Assembly: GCF_004087915.1 (NCBI RefSeq)
Contig: NZ_CP035108.1
Coordinates: forward strand, 1,612,001-1,676,000
Direction: 5' to 3'
DNA from: Geovibrio thiophilus
GTDB taxonomy: Bacteria; Chrysiogenota; Deferribacteres; Deferribacterales; Geovibrionaceae
DNA: 64,000 nt
Part shown: piece after piece, positions 7,773 to 16,906 of the stretch
Numbering within the stretch: position 1 is the first letter of the stretch
Layout: every line of letters starts with the position of its first letter
Position numbers and translations under genes: made by a program
Notes under the pieces: generated by a model
Told to the model about the DNA's origin: nothing
Database searches by the model: none
What the model saw: the letters and a program-made list of their open reading frames with translations, nothing else

Positions 7773-8207
7773 TCCTTTCAGCCAGCTTAAGGAAAAGCTG
7801 GACACATCTGCCTTAGCCACCAGATCCGCAAGAGAGGTTTTTTCCAGTTCTTCGTAAAGCTTTTCAAAAGCTTTCCCTACTCTTTGCGTTATTTCGCAAA
7901 CACCTTGAGCATCACAGTTTCTGTTGGCAAACTGGCAGGAGATACTTTTCGGCGTGTCTTCAAACACACGGAATATATCAGCGAGAGTTATTTTAGTCAG
8001 CTCTTTTCCAATGCAGTATCCGCCGTTTACACCCGGACTTGCTTTTATCATTCCTGTTTTAGAGAGCTCCTGCATCACTTTTGCGAGATAAGATTTTGAT
8101 ATATTCTGCTTTTCCGCAAGCTCTTCAAGCTGAACATGGCTGCCGCATCTGCAAGCTATAATCACAAGACTGTGCACCGCATATTCGGTCTTTTTAGACA
8201 TCCTCAT
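7770..8207 (-). CDS. Rrf2-family Fe-S transcriptional regulator
   Basis: 145 residues with the Rrf2 winged helix (MSKKTEYAVHSLVIIA..., SKSYLAKVMQELSKTG) at residues 1-60. The cluster loop holds three cysteines spaced Cx6Cx5C (CQFANRNCDAQGVC), close to the Cx5Cx5C of IscR and the related loop of NsrR, so it probably senses [Fe-S] status, NO or O2. No isc or suf genes adjoin. Its nearest neighbour on this strand is cydAB, a plausible target. ATG 8207 has GGGG about eight bases upstream; a second in-frame ATG at 8201 is possible. Confidence 0.9.
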   Translation of the reverse strand: MRMSKKTEYAVHSLVIIACRCGSHVQLEELAEKQNISKSYLAKVMQELSKTGMIKASPGVNGGYCIGKELTKITLADIFRVFEDTPKSISCQFANRNCDAQGVCEITQRVGKAFEKLYEELEKTSLADLVAKADVSSFSLSWLKG

Positions 8208-8327
8208 TACAATGCCCCATAAAATTTATTTGTTTTTTCTATTTTGAACTTCACAAAAATCACTGTGTTCTTATAATATATACCCTATACGATTGAATTT
8301 AAAATAAAAAAATTAACGGATAATGCA

Positions 8328-8963
8328 ATGTTTAGGATGATAATTTTTGATCTTGACGGTACGGTTCTCAATACTCTGGATGATATTCACTCCTCTCTGA
8401 TGGATACTATGGAAAAGTTTGATTTGGAAAAATTCGGTATAGAGACCACGAAAACCTATGTCGGTGACGGAATAAGTAAGCTTATAGAAAGAGCTGTATC
8501 ATCAGAGAAATACAGCGAAAATATAGAAAACTGCTTTAGGGAAATCTACAACAAAAAGCTGGTGGAAACAACAAAACCTTATGATGGAATTACAGACATT
8601 ATGGAACGCTTTAAGGCAGCCGGAGTCTGTCAGGTGGTGCTCTCAAATAAGGCAACAGAGTACACCGACTCCATAGTACGGCACTTCGGGCTGGATAAAT
8701 ATCTGGACGGCTGGTACGGCTTTGACTGTTTCCATGAGAAGAAGCCCTCGCCTCTGCCCGTTCGTGAAATATTGAAAGAAAAGGGCTTTTCTCCTGAGGA
8801 AACCCTGATGATTGGCGACAACTACACCGATATAGAAAGCGGCGCCGGAGCGGGTATAAAAACTTGCTTTTGTAAATACGGCTATGGTAAATTGAGAGCT
8901 GTTCAGGCGGATTATTTCATTGATTCGCCTTCGGAAATCCCTCTGATAGCAGGTTTTAAATGA
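8328..8963 (+). CDS. HAD-family phosphatase (phosphoglycolate phosphatase-like)
   Basis: 211 residues. All four HAD motifs are visible: DLDGTVLNT (nucleophile Asp8), LSNKA (motif II), KPSPLPV (motif III Lys) and GDNYTDIESG (motif IV acidic pair). A helical cap lies at residues 15-80, as in the HAD-IA group that includes Gph. The true substrate cannot be assigned. Its end overlaps the next gene by four bases (ATGA), so it is translated together with the MTA/SAH deaminase. Confidence 0.88.
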   Translation: MFRMIIFDLDGTVLNTLDDIHSSLMDTMEKFDLEKFGIETTKTYVGDGISKLIERAVSSEKYSENIENCFREIYNKKLVETTKPYDGITDIMERFKAAGVCQVVLSNKATEYTDSIVRHFGLDKYLDGWYGFDCFHEKKPSPLPVREILKEKGFSPEETLMIGDNYTDIESGAGAGIKTCFCKYGYGKLRAVQADYFIDSPSEIPLIAGFK

Positions 8964-10240
8964 CAAAAAAGGCAATCTACGCAGACTGGATCTACTATGA
9001 CGGAAAGATTGAGCAGAATAAATATCTTGTAATCAATGACAATATAATCGAGGGTCTTGCCCCCGCGCCTGAAAACGGCTGTGAGGTTGTCAGGCGTGAA
9101 AATTCCGCCATATTCCCCGGGCTTATAAACACCCACGCCCACCTTCCTATGTCAATGTTCAGAGGGCTTGCGGACGATCTCGCTCTCATGGACTGGCTCA
9201 GGAACCACATATGGCCTGTGGAATCCAAGTGGCTTTCGGAAACATTCGTGCATGACGCCACCCTGCTCTCCGCCGTGGAAATGATACGCTGCGGAACGGT
9301 GTGCGCCAATGATATGTACTTTTTCTCCGATCATGTGGCTTCAGCCCTTATCAGATGCGGGCTTCGCGGTGTAGTGGGTGTCGGGGTGCTGGATTTCCCC
9401 ACCAAAACCGGCAAAGGCGCTGATGATTACATCTCCAAAGGCGCCGCCCTTTATCAGAAATACAAAGATCATGAAACAATAGATATTTCCATCTGTCCGC
9501 ACGCTCCGTATACGGTTAATCCGGACAATTTCCGTAAATGCGTGGAGTTCTGCGGCAGACATGATATTCTGCTGCATACCCACCTTCTGGAAGCACCTAC
9601 AGAAAGAGCTGATATAACAGAAAGATATGGCAAATCGCCAGTTGAGCTCATGAACGAGGTCGGAGCGTTCGATATAAAGTCGATCTTCGCCCACACAATA
9701 CACCCCACTGATGAAGAAATCGAACTCATGGGCAGCAAGGGCGTGTGCGTATCGCATTGCCTTGAAAGCAACATGAAGCTTGCCAGCGGATTTTCACCTG
9801 TCAAAAAGATGCTCGACGCCGGAATGAACGTCACCATCGGAACTGACGGACAGGCAAGCAACAATGATATTGATATGATTGGTGAAATGAGCAGCGTTGC
9901 CAAATTCCATAAGGCGTTTAATATGGATGCGACCGTTCTGGATGCTGCGACAGTGCTTGATATGGCTACCAAAAACGCCGCAAAAGCCCTCGGACTTGGA
10001 AAATGCGGTGAACTGAAAGCGGGTTACAAGGCAGACTTCTTCGTTCTTTCATTTGATGCAGTGAACCTGACTCCCGTATACAATCCTGTTTCGCACCTTA
10101 TATATTCCGCAAGCCAGCGGGACGTCACTGATGTTTATGTAAATGGCAAGTGTCTGATGAAAAAAGGGATTATTACTGTCATCGATGAGGATGAGATAAA
10201 AGAGAAAGCCCGTTCATGGGCGGCTAAGATAAAAGAATAA
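8960..10240 (+). CDS. mtaD: 5-methylthioadenosine/S-adenosylhomocysteine deaminase
   Basis: A 426-residue amidohydrolase. Metal ligands are in the expected order: NTHAHLPMSMFRG (HxH), LLHTHLLEA, FAHTIHPT and the GTDGQASNND Asp. The LADDLALMDWLRNHIWPVE segment is characteristic of the MTA/SAH deaminase group rather than of guanine or cytosine deaminases. It converts these adenosyl by-products to inosyl forms, part of methyl-cycle and polyamine by-product salvage. It is coupled to the HAD gene and followed by purB, so the block is purine and nucleoside oriented. Confidence 0.9.
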   Translation: MTKKAIYADWIYYDGKIEQNKYLVINDNIIEGLAPAPENGCEVVRRENSAIFPGLINTHAHLPMSMFRGLADDLALMDWLRNHIWPVESKWLSETFVHDATLLSAVEMIRCGTVCANDMYFFSDHVASALIRCGLRGVVGVGVLDFPTKTGKGADDYISKGAALYQKYKDHETIDISICPHAPYTVNPDNFRKCVEFCGRHDILLHTHLLEAPTERADITERYGKSPVELMNEVGAFDIKSIFAHTIHPTDEEIELMGSKGVCVSHCLESNMKLASGFSPVKKMLDAGMNVTIGTDGQASNNDIDMIGEMSSVAKFHKAFNMDATVLDAATVLDMATKNAAKALGLGKCGELKAGYKADFFVLSFDAVNLTPVYNPVSHLIYSASQRDVTDVYVNGKCLMKKGIITVIDEDEIKEKARSWAAKIKE

Positions 10241-10317
10241 CTACAACTTCTGACAGTACGTGCATAGTCAGATTACTAAGACCGAAGACCGGATAAAATA
10301 CTATGAAAGGACATAAA

Positions 10318-11751
10318 ATGGACATCAATACTTACTCAAACCCTCTCAACGAGAGATACGCAAGTAAAGAGATGCTTTACCTCTTCTCTCCACACAAAAA
10401 ATTCTCTACATGGAGAAAGCTTTGGATAGCACTTGCCGAATCAGAAAAGGAGCTGGGGCTTAACATCACCGATGAGCAGATCGCCGAGATGAAGGCAAAT
10501 GTTGACAATATAGATTTCCCCTATGCTGCTGAAATGGAAAGGAAATTCCGCCATGATGTTATGGCGCATGTTCACACTTTCGGTAAAGTATGCCCGAAGG
10601 CTATGCCGATAATACATCTCGGTGCTACGAGCGCTTATGTCGGTGATAATACTGACCTTATCGTGATGAAAGAGGCAATGGTTCTGATACGCAAAAAACT
10701 CATCAGCGTTATGAATAATATAGCCAAATTTGCCGTGAAATATAAAGACATGCCCGCTCTCGGCTTCACCCACTTTCAGCCGGCTCAGCTTACCACTGTG
10801 GGCAAGCGTGCTTGTCTCTGGCTTCAGGACTTCATGCTGGATTTTGAAACTCTTGAGTTCGCCATTGAGAACCTCCGTTTCAGGGGTGTTAAAGGAACCA
10901 CGGGCACTCAGGCGTCATTCCTTCACCTTTTTGAGGGTGACCACGACAAGGTTCGCAGGCTGGATATAACTGTTTCCTCCAAAATGGACTTTGACAAGGT
11001 TCTCACAATCACGGGACAGACATATACCAGAAAACAGGATTCAAGAGTGCTTGCCGCCCTCGCCTCCCTTGCGGAATCAGCCCATAAGATGGCGACAGAT
11101 ATAAGGCTTCTTGCCAACCTTAAAGAGGTCGAAGAGCCCTTTGAAAAGAACCAGATAGGCTCCAGCGCCATGGCTTACAAACGCAACCCTATGCGAAGCG
11201 AGCGTGTATGCTCTCTCTCAAGGCACGTGATAACACTCAGCATAAATCCATACATGACCCACGCCACGCAGTGGTTTGAACGTACTCTGGACGACTCTGC
11301 CAACAGAAGAATCAGCAACTCCGAAGCTTTCCTCACCATGGACGCCGTTCTGGAGCTGCTTTACAACATAACAGACGGTCTTGTGGTTTACGAAAGGATG
11401 ATCCACAGGCGTGTAATGGACGAGCTGCCTTTTATGGCAACGGAAAACATCATCATGGAATCTGTAAAACGCGGCGGCGACAGGCAGGAACTCCACGAAA
11501 TAATCCGTGAGGCATCCATGGAGGCGGGAAAACGGGTTAAGTCCGAAGGGCTTGACAATGATCTTCTTGAGAGGCTTGCGAATCACTCAGGTGTGCCCCT
11601 CACCCGCGAGGAGATAGACAGTCTCCTTGAGCCTTCCAAGTTTGTCGGCAGAGCCCCTGAACAGGTCACAGACTTTTTGGAAGGTGAAGTTCAGCCGATA
11701 CTGGATAAATACAGGGACTGCATCGGTCTGGATGTGGATATAAAGGTTTAA
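10318..11751 (+). CDS. purB: Adenylosuccinate lyase
   Basis: A 477-residue fumarase-superfamily lyase that acts twice in purine synthesis (SAICAR to AICAR, and adenylosuccinate to AMP). The superfamily signature appears as [15 protein letters not shown], with the catalytic flexible-loop Ser. The length and the sequence around it resemble the longer, animal-like PurB rather than the roughly 430-residue Bacillus type. I prefer ATG 10318, with AAAGGA five bases upstream, over the in-frame ATG at 10303, which lies before the ribosome site. Confidence 0.95.
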   Translation: MDINTYSNPLNERYASKEMLYLFSPHKKFSTWRKLWIALAESEKELGLNITDEQIAEMKANVDNIDFPYAAEMERKFRHDVMAHVHTFGKVCPKAMPIIHLGATSAYVGDNTDLIVMKEAMVLIRKKLISVMNNIAKFAVKYKDMPALGFTHFQPAQLTTVGKRACLWLQDFMLDFETLEFAIENLRFRGVKGTTGTQASFLHLFEGDHDKVRRLDITVSSKMDFDKVLTITGQTYTRKQDSRVLAALASLAESAHKMATDIRLLANLKEVEEPFEKNQIGSSAMAYKRNPMRSERVCSLSRHVITLSINPYMTHATQWFERTLDDSANRRISNSEAFLTMDAVLELLYNITDGLVVYERMIHRRVMDELPFMATENIIMESVKRGGDRQELHEIIREASMEAGKRVKSEGLDNDLLERLANHSGVPLTREEIDSLLEPSKFVGRAPEQVTDFLEGEVQPILDKYRDCIGLDVDIKV

Positions 11752-11757
11752 TAACGG

Positions 11758-11784
11758 AGCGGGTGTAACAGCTCGCTTTTTTTA
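11758..11784 (+). terminator. Terminator after purB
   Basis: AGCGGG (11758-11763) pairs with CTCGCT (11772-11777) with one G-U, followed by a run of eight or more T. It also abuts the stop of the convergent MFS gene. Confidence 0.75.
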
Positions 11785-12993
11785 TGTTCCCGTGACCTTG
11801 CCTGCGCTCCAATCAGCAGGCTCATTACCGATTGCCGACATGGATTGAGCTGAAATTCTGCCGGTTCTCATTAAGAAAAAAACAATTGTCGAAACTATCC
11901 CCATGAGTCCTGAAAATATAAAAACTGATTTAATTCCGGCATATTTGAAAAGAATTGAGCTGAAAACGGGGCTGCATGCAAAACCAAGCCCCATAAACAT
12001 ATTAAAGTGCCCTAGGATACTGCCGTGCACAGCGCTCTCACTCTGTTCCATCAGGAAGGCAAGGCAGGCAGGCTGGGAAACAGCACTGAATATACCGCTG
12101 AAAAGCAGTACAGCAAGTATATACACATAGCTGTTAAGCAATACGGTTGCGATAAGAAGGGATGATACTGCCAAACCTCCGCAGACAATAAGTATTTCTT
12201 TATGAAAATAATCTGCCAATCTACCAGTAAACGGTAAAAAAACCGCGGTTAGCAACGCTGACAGACTGAGAGCCAGACCGATTCCTTTTACAGATACGGA
12301 TAATCCGCTGAGGTATATAGGAAGGAAAACCGTGACAGCGGAAATTCCCCATGCTCTGCAAAAGATATAAATCATCATAGTGTTGATCTCTGTCTTTTTA
12401 AAAACCTGACTTTGTTTTTTGTCGTATATAGGCTCATTTTTCTTGTTTTCCCCTATGAAAAAAACAAGAAAAATGCAAAAACAACAGCAAAGTATTATAA
12501 ATAAAAATAAATAACCGAATCCGAAATTTTCGACAATAACGCTGCCTGTAAACGGTGCCGCCGCAACAGCGGAATAAAACGATAAGTCAAAAATACCCAA
12601 GGTTTTTCCTCTTTGTTTTTCAGAAAACTCAAGCAGGCAGTACATCACAGGACGAAACATGGCACACGCAATTCCCTGTAACGCTCTTAATATCAGAATA
12701 ATCTTTGCTCCATGTACCAAACAGAACATGAGCGAGACTGTGGTGAACAATACAAGCGCGAAAAAGAGAACTATACGTGAACCATACCTGTCAATAATGC
12801 TGCCTGCCAGAGGTGAGAACAATATTTTTGATGCAGCATAAAAAGCAAACGCAAACCCGAATGTCAGTCCCTGTGAATAGTATTTATTATAAAATAACGG
12901 GAAAAGTGAGTCATTTGCCGCAAAAGCAAGTGTGATAAAAAAATTTATTGTGAAAAGAATTATGAATCTCCGCTTTTGCATATTATTCCGCAT
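11782..12993 (-). CDS. MFS transporter, last gene of the flavoprotein locus
   Basis: About 403 residues with twelve hydrophobic segments. The conserved MFS loop 2-3 motif appears as GSIIDRYGSRIV, and a related GRLADYFHKE sits in the second half, as expected for the two-fold MFS repeat. Substrate is unknown; the position suggests import of the reductase's substrate or export of its product. I chose ATG 12993, with AGGA seven bases upstream; a GTG at 13017 would overlap the cytochrome gene. It lies 13 bases after the cytochrome, so one transcript is likely. Confidence 0.85.
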   Translation of the reverse strand: MRNNMQKRRFIILFTINFFITLAFAANDSLFPLFYNKYYSQGLTFGFAFAFYAASKILFSPLAGSIIDRYGSRIVLFFALVLFTTVSLMFCLVHGAKIILILRALQGIACAMFRPVMYCLLEFSEKQRGKTLGIFDLSFYSAVAAAPFTGSVIVENFGFGYLFLFIILCCCFCIFLVFFIGENKKNEPIYDKKQSQVFKKTEINTMMIYIFCRAWGISAVTVFLPIYLSGLSVSVKGIGLALSLSALLTAVFLPFTGRLADYFHKEILIVCGGLAVSSLLIATVLLNSYVYILAVLLFSGIFSAVSQPACLAFLMEQSESAVHGSILGHFNMFMGLGFACSPVFSSILFKYAGIKSVFIFSGLMGIVSTIVFFLMRTGRISAQSMSAIGNEPADWSAGKVTGT

Positions 12994-13006
12994 GGTGCAT
13001 TCCTGT

Positions 13007-13378
13007 CTATGGAACACTTATTGTGAAAGTATGGTGACATTCTTTGTTACAATACAACTCCGAAGGGGAATGAATATGATGGCATATAGTGCACCTCAGG
13101 GAACCAGTGTGGGCATTATGAGGGTTTACTGAATACTCTTTGCCGTCAGCGCTTTTGAGAATAAGGTTTTCACCTGCGTCAATATTCTCATGGCAGGATC
13201 TGCACGATTGCTGCGAAGCAGATCTGGAAGGAGTGTCTGTTTGGTGGCAGTCACTACATGTTATTCCGGCTTCTGCATGCTTCGCATTAATTTGTTTATC
13301 GGAAGCCTCTGCGAAACCCCAGAGAGAGACTGTCAGAAAAACGAGTACAATAGTATATATGTGTTTATTATTTAACAT
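13007..13378 (-). CDS. Exported small tetraheme cytochrome c
   Basis: 123 residues with a Sec signal (hydrophobic residues 8-24). Heme-binding motifs are CSDCH (41-45), CRSCH (59-63), CTICH (96-100) and CNKECH (110-115). The last has three residues between the cysteines, a rare CX3CH variant. Additional histidines (His34, His87, His90) can serve as distal ligands. Size and spacing resemble the tetraheme domain of flavocytochrome c fumarate reductases or small tetraheme cytochromes. It most likely feeds electrons in the periplasm to the FAD reductase encoded at 15219-16760, which lacks its own heme domain. Confidence 0.93.
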   Translation of the reverse strand: MLNNKHIYTIVLVFLTVSLWGFAEASDKQINAKHAEAGITCSDCHQTDTPSRSASQQSCRSCHENIDAGENLILKSADGKEYSVNPHNAHTGSLRCTICHHIHSPSELYCNKECHHTFTISVP

Positions 13379-13442
13379 TTATTTCTCCATTTGTGAGTTT
13401 AGGCAGTACAGATATGCAAGTTCCGTACTGCCTTCAATGGTG

Positions 13443-14360
13443 CTAAAGTTTCGTTGAGAAGGTTAACCAGAGAGCATTGCCCTCTGTTGAGTCTTCAGTG
13501 CTGAACTCTTTGTAATATTTTATTTTTACCTGACCGTTGATTTGGGAGATAAAAGCGTTGAGCTCCGGACCGATTCCGAATTTCCTGTCGTGAACAGATT
13601 TATCCCATGACACATCTTTTCCTGAATCATCAGTAATCTGCCAGTGAGCATAGCCTGAAAGACCTGCATCAAAGATTCCGATTGTCCGCCCTACTCCCCA
13701 TTCCAAGTTCAGGTCGTCCCCGTATGTAATATCAAGATCCCTGTTTTCAAAGTGTTTCTCATGTCTGGCTAAAACAGAAACGCTCCACAGTTTGTCTTCA
13801 TCCGGATAGAAGGTTACGCCGTATGTAGTCATCAGTGTATAATGATCATTGCCTGTATTGGCCAAATCTGATTTGTCGTATTCTCCAGTGGGGAGATACA
13901 TGGCAGCACCAAAGACAGCGTCATATCTTTTGCCGTGCCATGCGAGAGTCAACGGTTCAATGGTTGTGTCACCGATATTAAACTCGCTGTCATCACCGGC
14001 GGCTGTTTCAATATCAACATAAACAGCCGGGATTATCAGATTCATTCCGTAATCAGCACCGAGGATTTTCTTTTTTGTCATCCATATAAAACGGTGAACG
14101 TTGGCAAATGTTTTGATTTCCGGAGGATTGTCAATTTTATCACCGCTGCGGTCTCTGAATTCATCGGAAGAGAAATATTGGTTGTACATTACATAGTAAA
14201 AGCCGGGTCCGGGTATGCTGGCGGCCTTTATACCTTCTGAACCAAGCGCGTAATCCTGCGCGTTTGCAGGTGAAAAAGCTGATACCAGAAAAAGCAGAAG
14301 CAGTACGATTACCGCTTTTCTGATTTTTATAAAAGTTATGGGCATATATCTGGCTAACAT
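13443..14360 (-). CDS. Outer-membrane beta-barrel protein (phenol MetA-pathway transporter-like)
   Basis: 305 residues with a signal peptide ending near FSPANA-QD and a mature part of alternating aromatic/polar beta strands ending in a terminal aliphatic/aromatic strand (ALWLTFSTKL), typical of an outer-membrane barrel. The overall pattern (opening strand, GDTTIEPLTLAWHG, MYLPTGEYDKSDLANTG) matches the family annotated as putative MetA-pathway phenol degradation protein. It may admit an aromatic or other organic electron acceptor. The start has GAGG seven bases upstream. Gene order places it between the regulator and the cytochrome. Confidence 0.8.
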   Translation of the reverse strand: MLARYMPITFIKIRKAVIVLLLLFLVSAFSPANAQDYALGSEGIKAASIPGPGFYYVMYNQYFSSDEFRDRSGDKIDNPPEIKTFANVHRFIWMTKKKILGADYGMNLIIPAVYVDIETAAGDDSEFNIGDTTIEPLTLAWHGKRYDAVFGAAMYLPTGEYDKSDLANTGNDHYTLMTTYGVTFYPDEDKLWSVSVLARHEKHFENRDLDITYGDDLNLEWGVGRTIGIFDAGLSGYAHWQITDDSGKDVSWDKSVHDRKFGIGPELNAFISQINGQVKIKYYKEFSTEDSTEGNALWLTFSTKL

Positions 14361-14471
14361 ATAAAATCCTCACATTAATAAACTGTTACGCGGTTCTTTG
14401 ATATGGGCGTTTTTTCACTGCCAAAAGAAAAAGGTAAAAAATTAATGCCAAACGGGTAAAAAACAGCAGGG

Positions 14472-15161
14472 TTACTGCGTTTCAGTCCAATCGTACATGT
14501 CTTCAAAGAGTGACGAATGAACGTAAATATTCCGCTTGTTTCTGCTCATTAATTTTTTCTCATACATTTCAACAACCGTGCGGCAAACCGTAACCTCTGA
14601 TGCTCCGAGTATTTGTGCGTATTCTCTGTGACTAAGATAGATGGGGAGCATGTTCCAGCCGTTTTTAATTTCCGGATTATATGAAGTTACAAGCACTTTT
14701 AAAAATACTCTCAACCTTTCGGGAACACTGAGAGTATAGTTGGCGATCATGGCTTCCATATGGGTTTCTTCCTTAGCTACCACTCCTTTAGTGTAAAGAA
14801 GCATAAGCTCGGGGTTATTACCGATATACTTTTGCCATACATCGTAGGTGATGCTCAAAACTTCCGAAGGTCTTATCACGCTGTCAGTTACATTGACTAA
14901 CTCTCTTGTCAGACCGTCAATATCAGCAAGTGCACGCCCGGGGATAACGAGGCTGAAGATGAAGCTTCGTTCGTGCTTGTCCTGAAATGAGAATGCTGCC
15001 AATCCTTTTTTCAGATAATAAAATTTTCCTTCGGATCCTCCGTTCATCAATGGGGTGCCGCGCCCCAGTGATTCCAAAGAACCATATTTTAAATAAATTT
15101 CACGGAGTTGAGGCGGTTCTTCAATGTAGATCCATGGCTTTTGAAAAAATACCTGTCTCAT
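14472..15161 (-). CDS. Crp/Fnr-family regulator
   Basis: 229 residues: an N-terminal cyclic-nucleotide-binding-like barrel (about 20-120), a long dimer helix, and a C-terminal winged helix with LSHREYAQILGASEVTVCRTV at about 175-195. The sensor domain lacks the cysteine cluster of FNR and a convincing cAMP phosphate-binding cassette, so the effector is unknown. It lies inside the flavoprotein operon and is the obvious local activator, as with Crp-type regulators embedded in other respiratory reductase clusters. Confidence 0.87.
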   Translation of the reverse strand: MRQVFFQKPWIYIEEPPQLREIYLKYGSLESLGRGTPLMNGGSEGKFYYLKKGLAAFSFQDKHERSFIFSLVIPGRALADIDGLTRELVNVTDSVIRPSEVLSITYDVWQKYIGNNPELMLLYTKGVVAKEETHMEAMIANYTLSVPERLRVFLKVLVTSYNPEIKNGWNMLPIYLSHREYAQILGASEVTVCRTVVEMYEKKLMSRNKRNIYVHSSLFEDMYDWTETQ

Positions 15162-15183
15162 AATCTACCGCTTTGTTAAATTG

Positions 15184-15205
15184 GCGGCGGTTTATTTACC
15201 GCCGC
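15184..15205 (-). terminator. Hairpin between flavoprotein and Crp/Fnr genes
   Basis: GCGGCGG (15184-15190), loop TTTATTTA, CCGCCGC (15199-15205). The minus-strand tail is only AT-rich (AATTTAA), so it is a partial terminator or a stability hairpin that could make the reductase mRNA more abundant than the distal genes. Confidence 0.55.
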
Positions 15206-15218
15206 TCTCAAATTAAAG

Positions 15219-16760
15219 TTATTTTTTAATTTTACCAAGTTTTACGGCAATATGCTCAGAAGCGATTCTGCCTCCTGTTGCCGCATAGCTTGAAAGAGAA
15301 CCGGGCATGATAAGATCGTAGGTATCACCGAACATGCCCCCTGCGTCTATACCGGCCGCATAAAGACCGTTTATCGGAGTATCATCATCCGTTACAGCCT
15401 GCATGTTTGCGTTAATGCGTACACCGCCGATTGTGCTCATAAATGACGGTTCTCCTTCAACTGCGTAGAAAGGACCTTTTTCGACTTTGCGGAGAAATCT
15501 TCTGTCTTTGCCGAATACCTCATCGTAGTTATAATCGGTAAATCTGTTAATATCAGCGACAGTTTTCTTAAGATTTTCAGCGGGCACACCAATTTTTTTG
15601 GCAAGAGCGTCAATTGTATCCGCTTTGAAAGCATAGCCTTTTTTCTCGCCTTCTTTAATTCCCTCATCAATGAGGTTTAAGTGTGTTCCTGCCGGAACCC
15701 AGTCGCTGTAAGGCATAAGAGTTCCTTTTGTTTTAAGCTCATTGACAGTGTTCTGATCCATAACAACAAAGTATCTTTTCCCGACGCGTTCAATAGCATT
15801 CTGAGAAACAGTCCAGTCTGAGGAGTGCTGCTCATTGAAGAAACGGTTGCCCGCCTTGCTGACCCAGAGAAGCGGCTGACGGAGAACACTGGTGATCTGC
15901 CCGAGAGGGGTTGTGTCTGTGAGGGTTTGGTTAGGATCCTGACCGATAGGAATGCCGCCGAGCACAAGCAGAGAGCTCATGCTTTCCGTTCCTGCTCCTG
16001 CTGCCATAGCCATGTTTATACCATCGCCTTCACGACCGGCTTTCGGACCGGCAACGAGCTGTTCGGCGTTGGCAATGTACTTTTTCATCATCTTCAGGTT
16101 GTTGGCAAATCCGCCTGTGCAGAGAATTACGCCGCCTTTGGTGTGAAATTCTATCTCGTCACCGCTGTCAGTGTTTTCTGCTATTATTCCGACGACATTA
16201 CCTTTGCCGTCAGTAATGAGTTTTTTCCCGGCGGTTTCGGTCATTGTTTTATTACCCGTTTTATGGATAATATCGACAAGAGTTTTAACGGCTGTCGCAC
16301 CTGAACCCTCATGGAACAGATGCCATGTTTTAGGACCGTTATATATTACGGTGTGAACCTTTTCAAAGACCACTCCGCGCTCTTTCATCCAGTCGACATT
16401 TTCCGCCGAACGGTTAATTAATGCCCTCAGCACTGCGCCGTTGGCTTTCCAATGGCTGAATTCCATTGCCATATTCCACGCCTGATCGGTTGTTATCCTG
16501 TCAGAAGATTGCCGCTGCATGTAGCTTTCGACAGCGAATGTGCCTTCAACAAAAGGAGCGGCTCCTCCTAATGTAGGCATTTTTTCAATAAGATAAACCT
16601 TCAGCCCGTTTTCTGAGGCGACAGCCGCAGCAGAAAGACCGGCAAGACCTGAACCGACAACTACAACATCAGTTTCAACAATTTGCCGCTTCGGTGCAGC
16701 AAGGACTGATGATGCGCACAGCATCATCACTGCTAAATAAACAAATAAATTACGCAACAT
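15219..16760 (-). CDS. Periplasmic FAD-dependent reductase of the flavocytochrome c/fumarate reductase family
   Basis: 513 residues with a Sec signal (cleavage near VLA-AP, residue 21) and the dinucleotide-binding segment DVVVVGSGLAGLSAAA at 31-46, then a family-typical GGVILCTGGFANN and a C-terminal FAD loop. Unlike Shewanella FccA it has no N-terminal heme domain; the tetraheme cytochrome downstream probably replaces it, as in two-subunit methacrylate reductase systems. By my eye alignment the FccA substrate residues are missing: the HHTMGG His is in MSTIGG, the ANRLGGNA Arg is in YDLIMPGS, and the TTRD catalytic Arg is in QHSSDW. The substrate is therefore unlikely to be fumarate. A strong AAGGAGG precedes the start. 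Confidence 0.88.
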   Translation of the reverse strand: MLRNLFVYLAVMMLCASSVLAAPKRQIVETDVVVVGSGLAGLSAAAVASENGLKVYLIEKMPTLGGAAPFVEGTFAVESYMQRQSSDRITTDQAWNMAMEFSHWKANGAVLRALINRSAENVDWMKERGVVFEKVHTVIYNGPKTWHLFHEGSGATAVKTLVDIIHKTGNKTMTETAGKKLITDGKGNVVGIIAENTDSGDEIEFHTKGGVILCTGGFANNLKMMKKYIANAEQLVAGPKAGREGDGINMAMAAGAGTESMSSLLVLGGIPIGQDPNQTLTDTTPLGQITSVLRQPLLWVSKAGNRFFNEQHSSDWTVSQNAIERVGKRYFVVMDQNTVNELKTKGTLMPYSDWVPAGTHLNLIDEGIKEGEKKGYAFKADTIDALAKKIGVPAENLKKTVADINRFTDYNYDEVFGKDRRFLRKVEKGPFYAVEGEPSFMSTIGGVRINANMQAVTDDDTPINGLYAAGIDAGGMFGDTYDLIMPGSLSSYAATGGRIASEHIAVKLGKIKK

Positions 16761-16831
16761 TGTGCTTCCTCCTTTACAAGGTATAAAGGGAAGTTAGCAC
16801 AGCATATGCAGTGAAAAACTATCATACGATA

Positions 16832-16851
16832 CTATTTTTGAAAAAAAATAG
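16832..16851. promoter_or_regulatory. AT-rich inverted repeat upstream of the flavoprotein operon
   Basis: CTATTTTT (16832-16839) pairs with AAAAATAG (16844-16851), about 70 bases before the flavoprotein start. An ATC/GAT half-site pair (ATCATACGAT, 16821-16830) sits beside it. Either could be the Crp/Fnr site or the end signal of ptsP; the sequence does not decide. Confidence 0.35.
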
Positions 16852-16906
16852 GTTGGGAAGTGTTTAATATTAGGTAAAATCAAAGAAACTGATCATATCA
16901 TTAATT

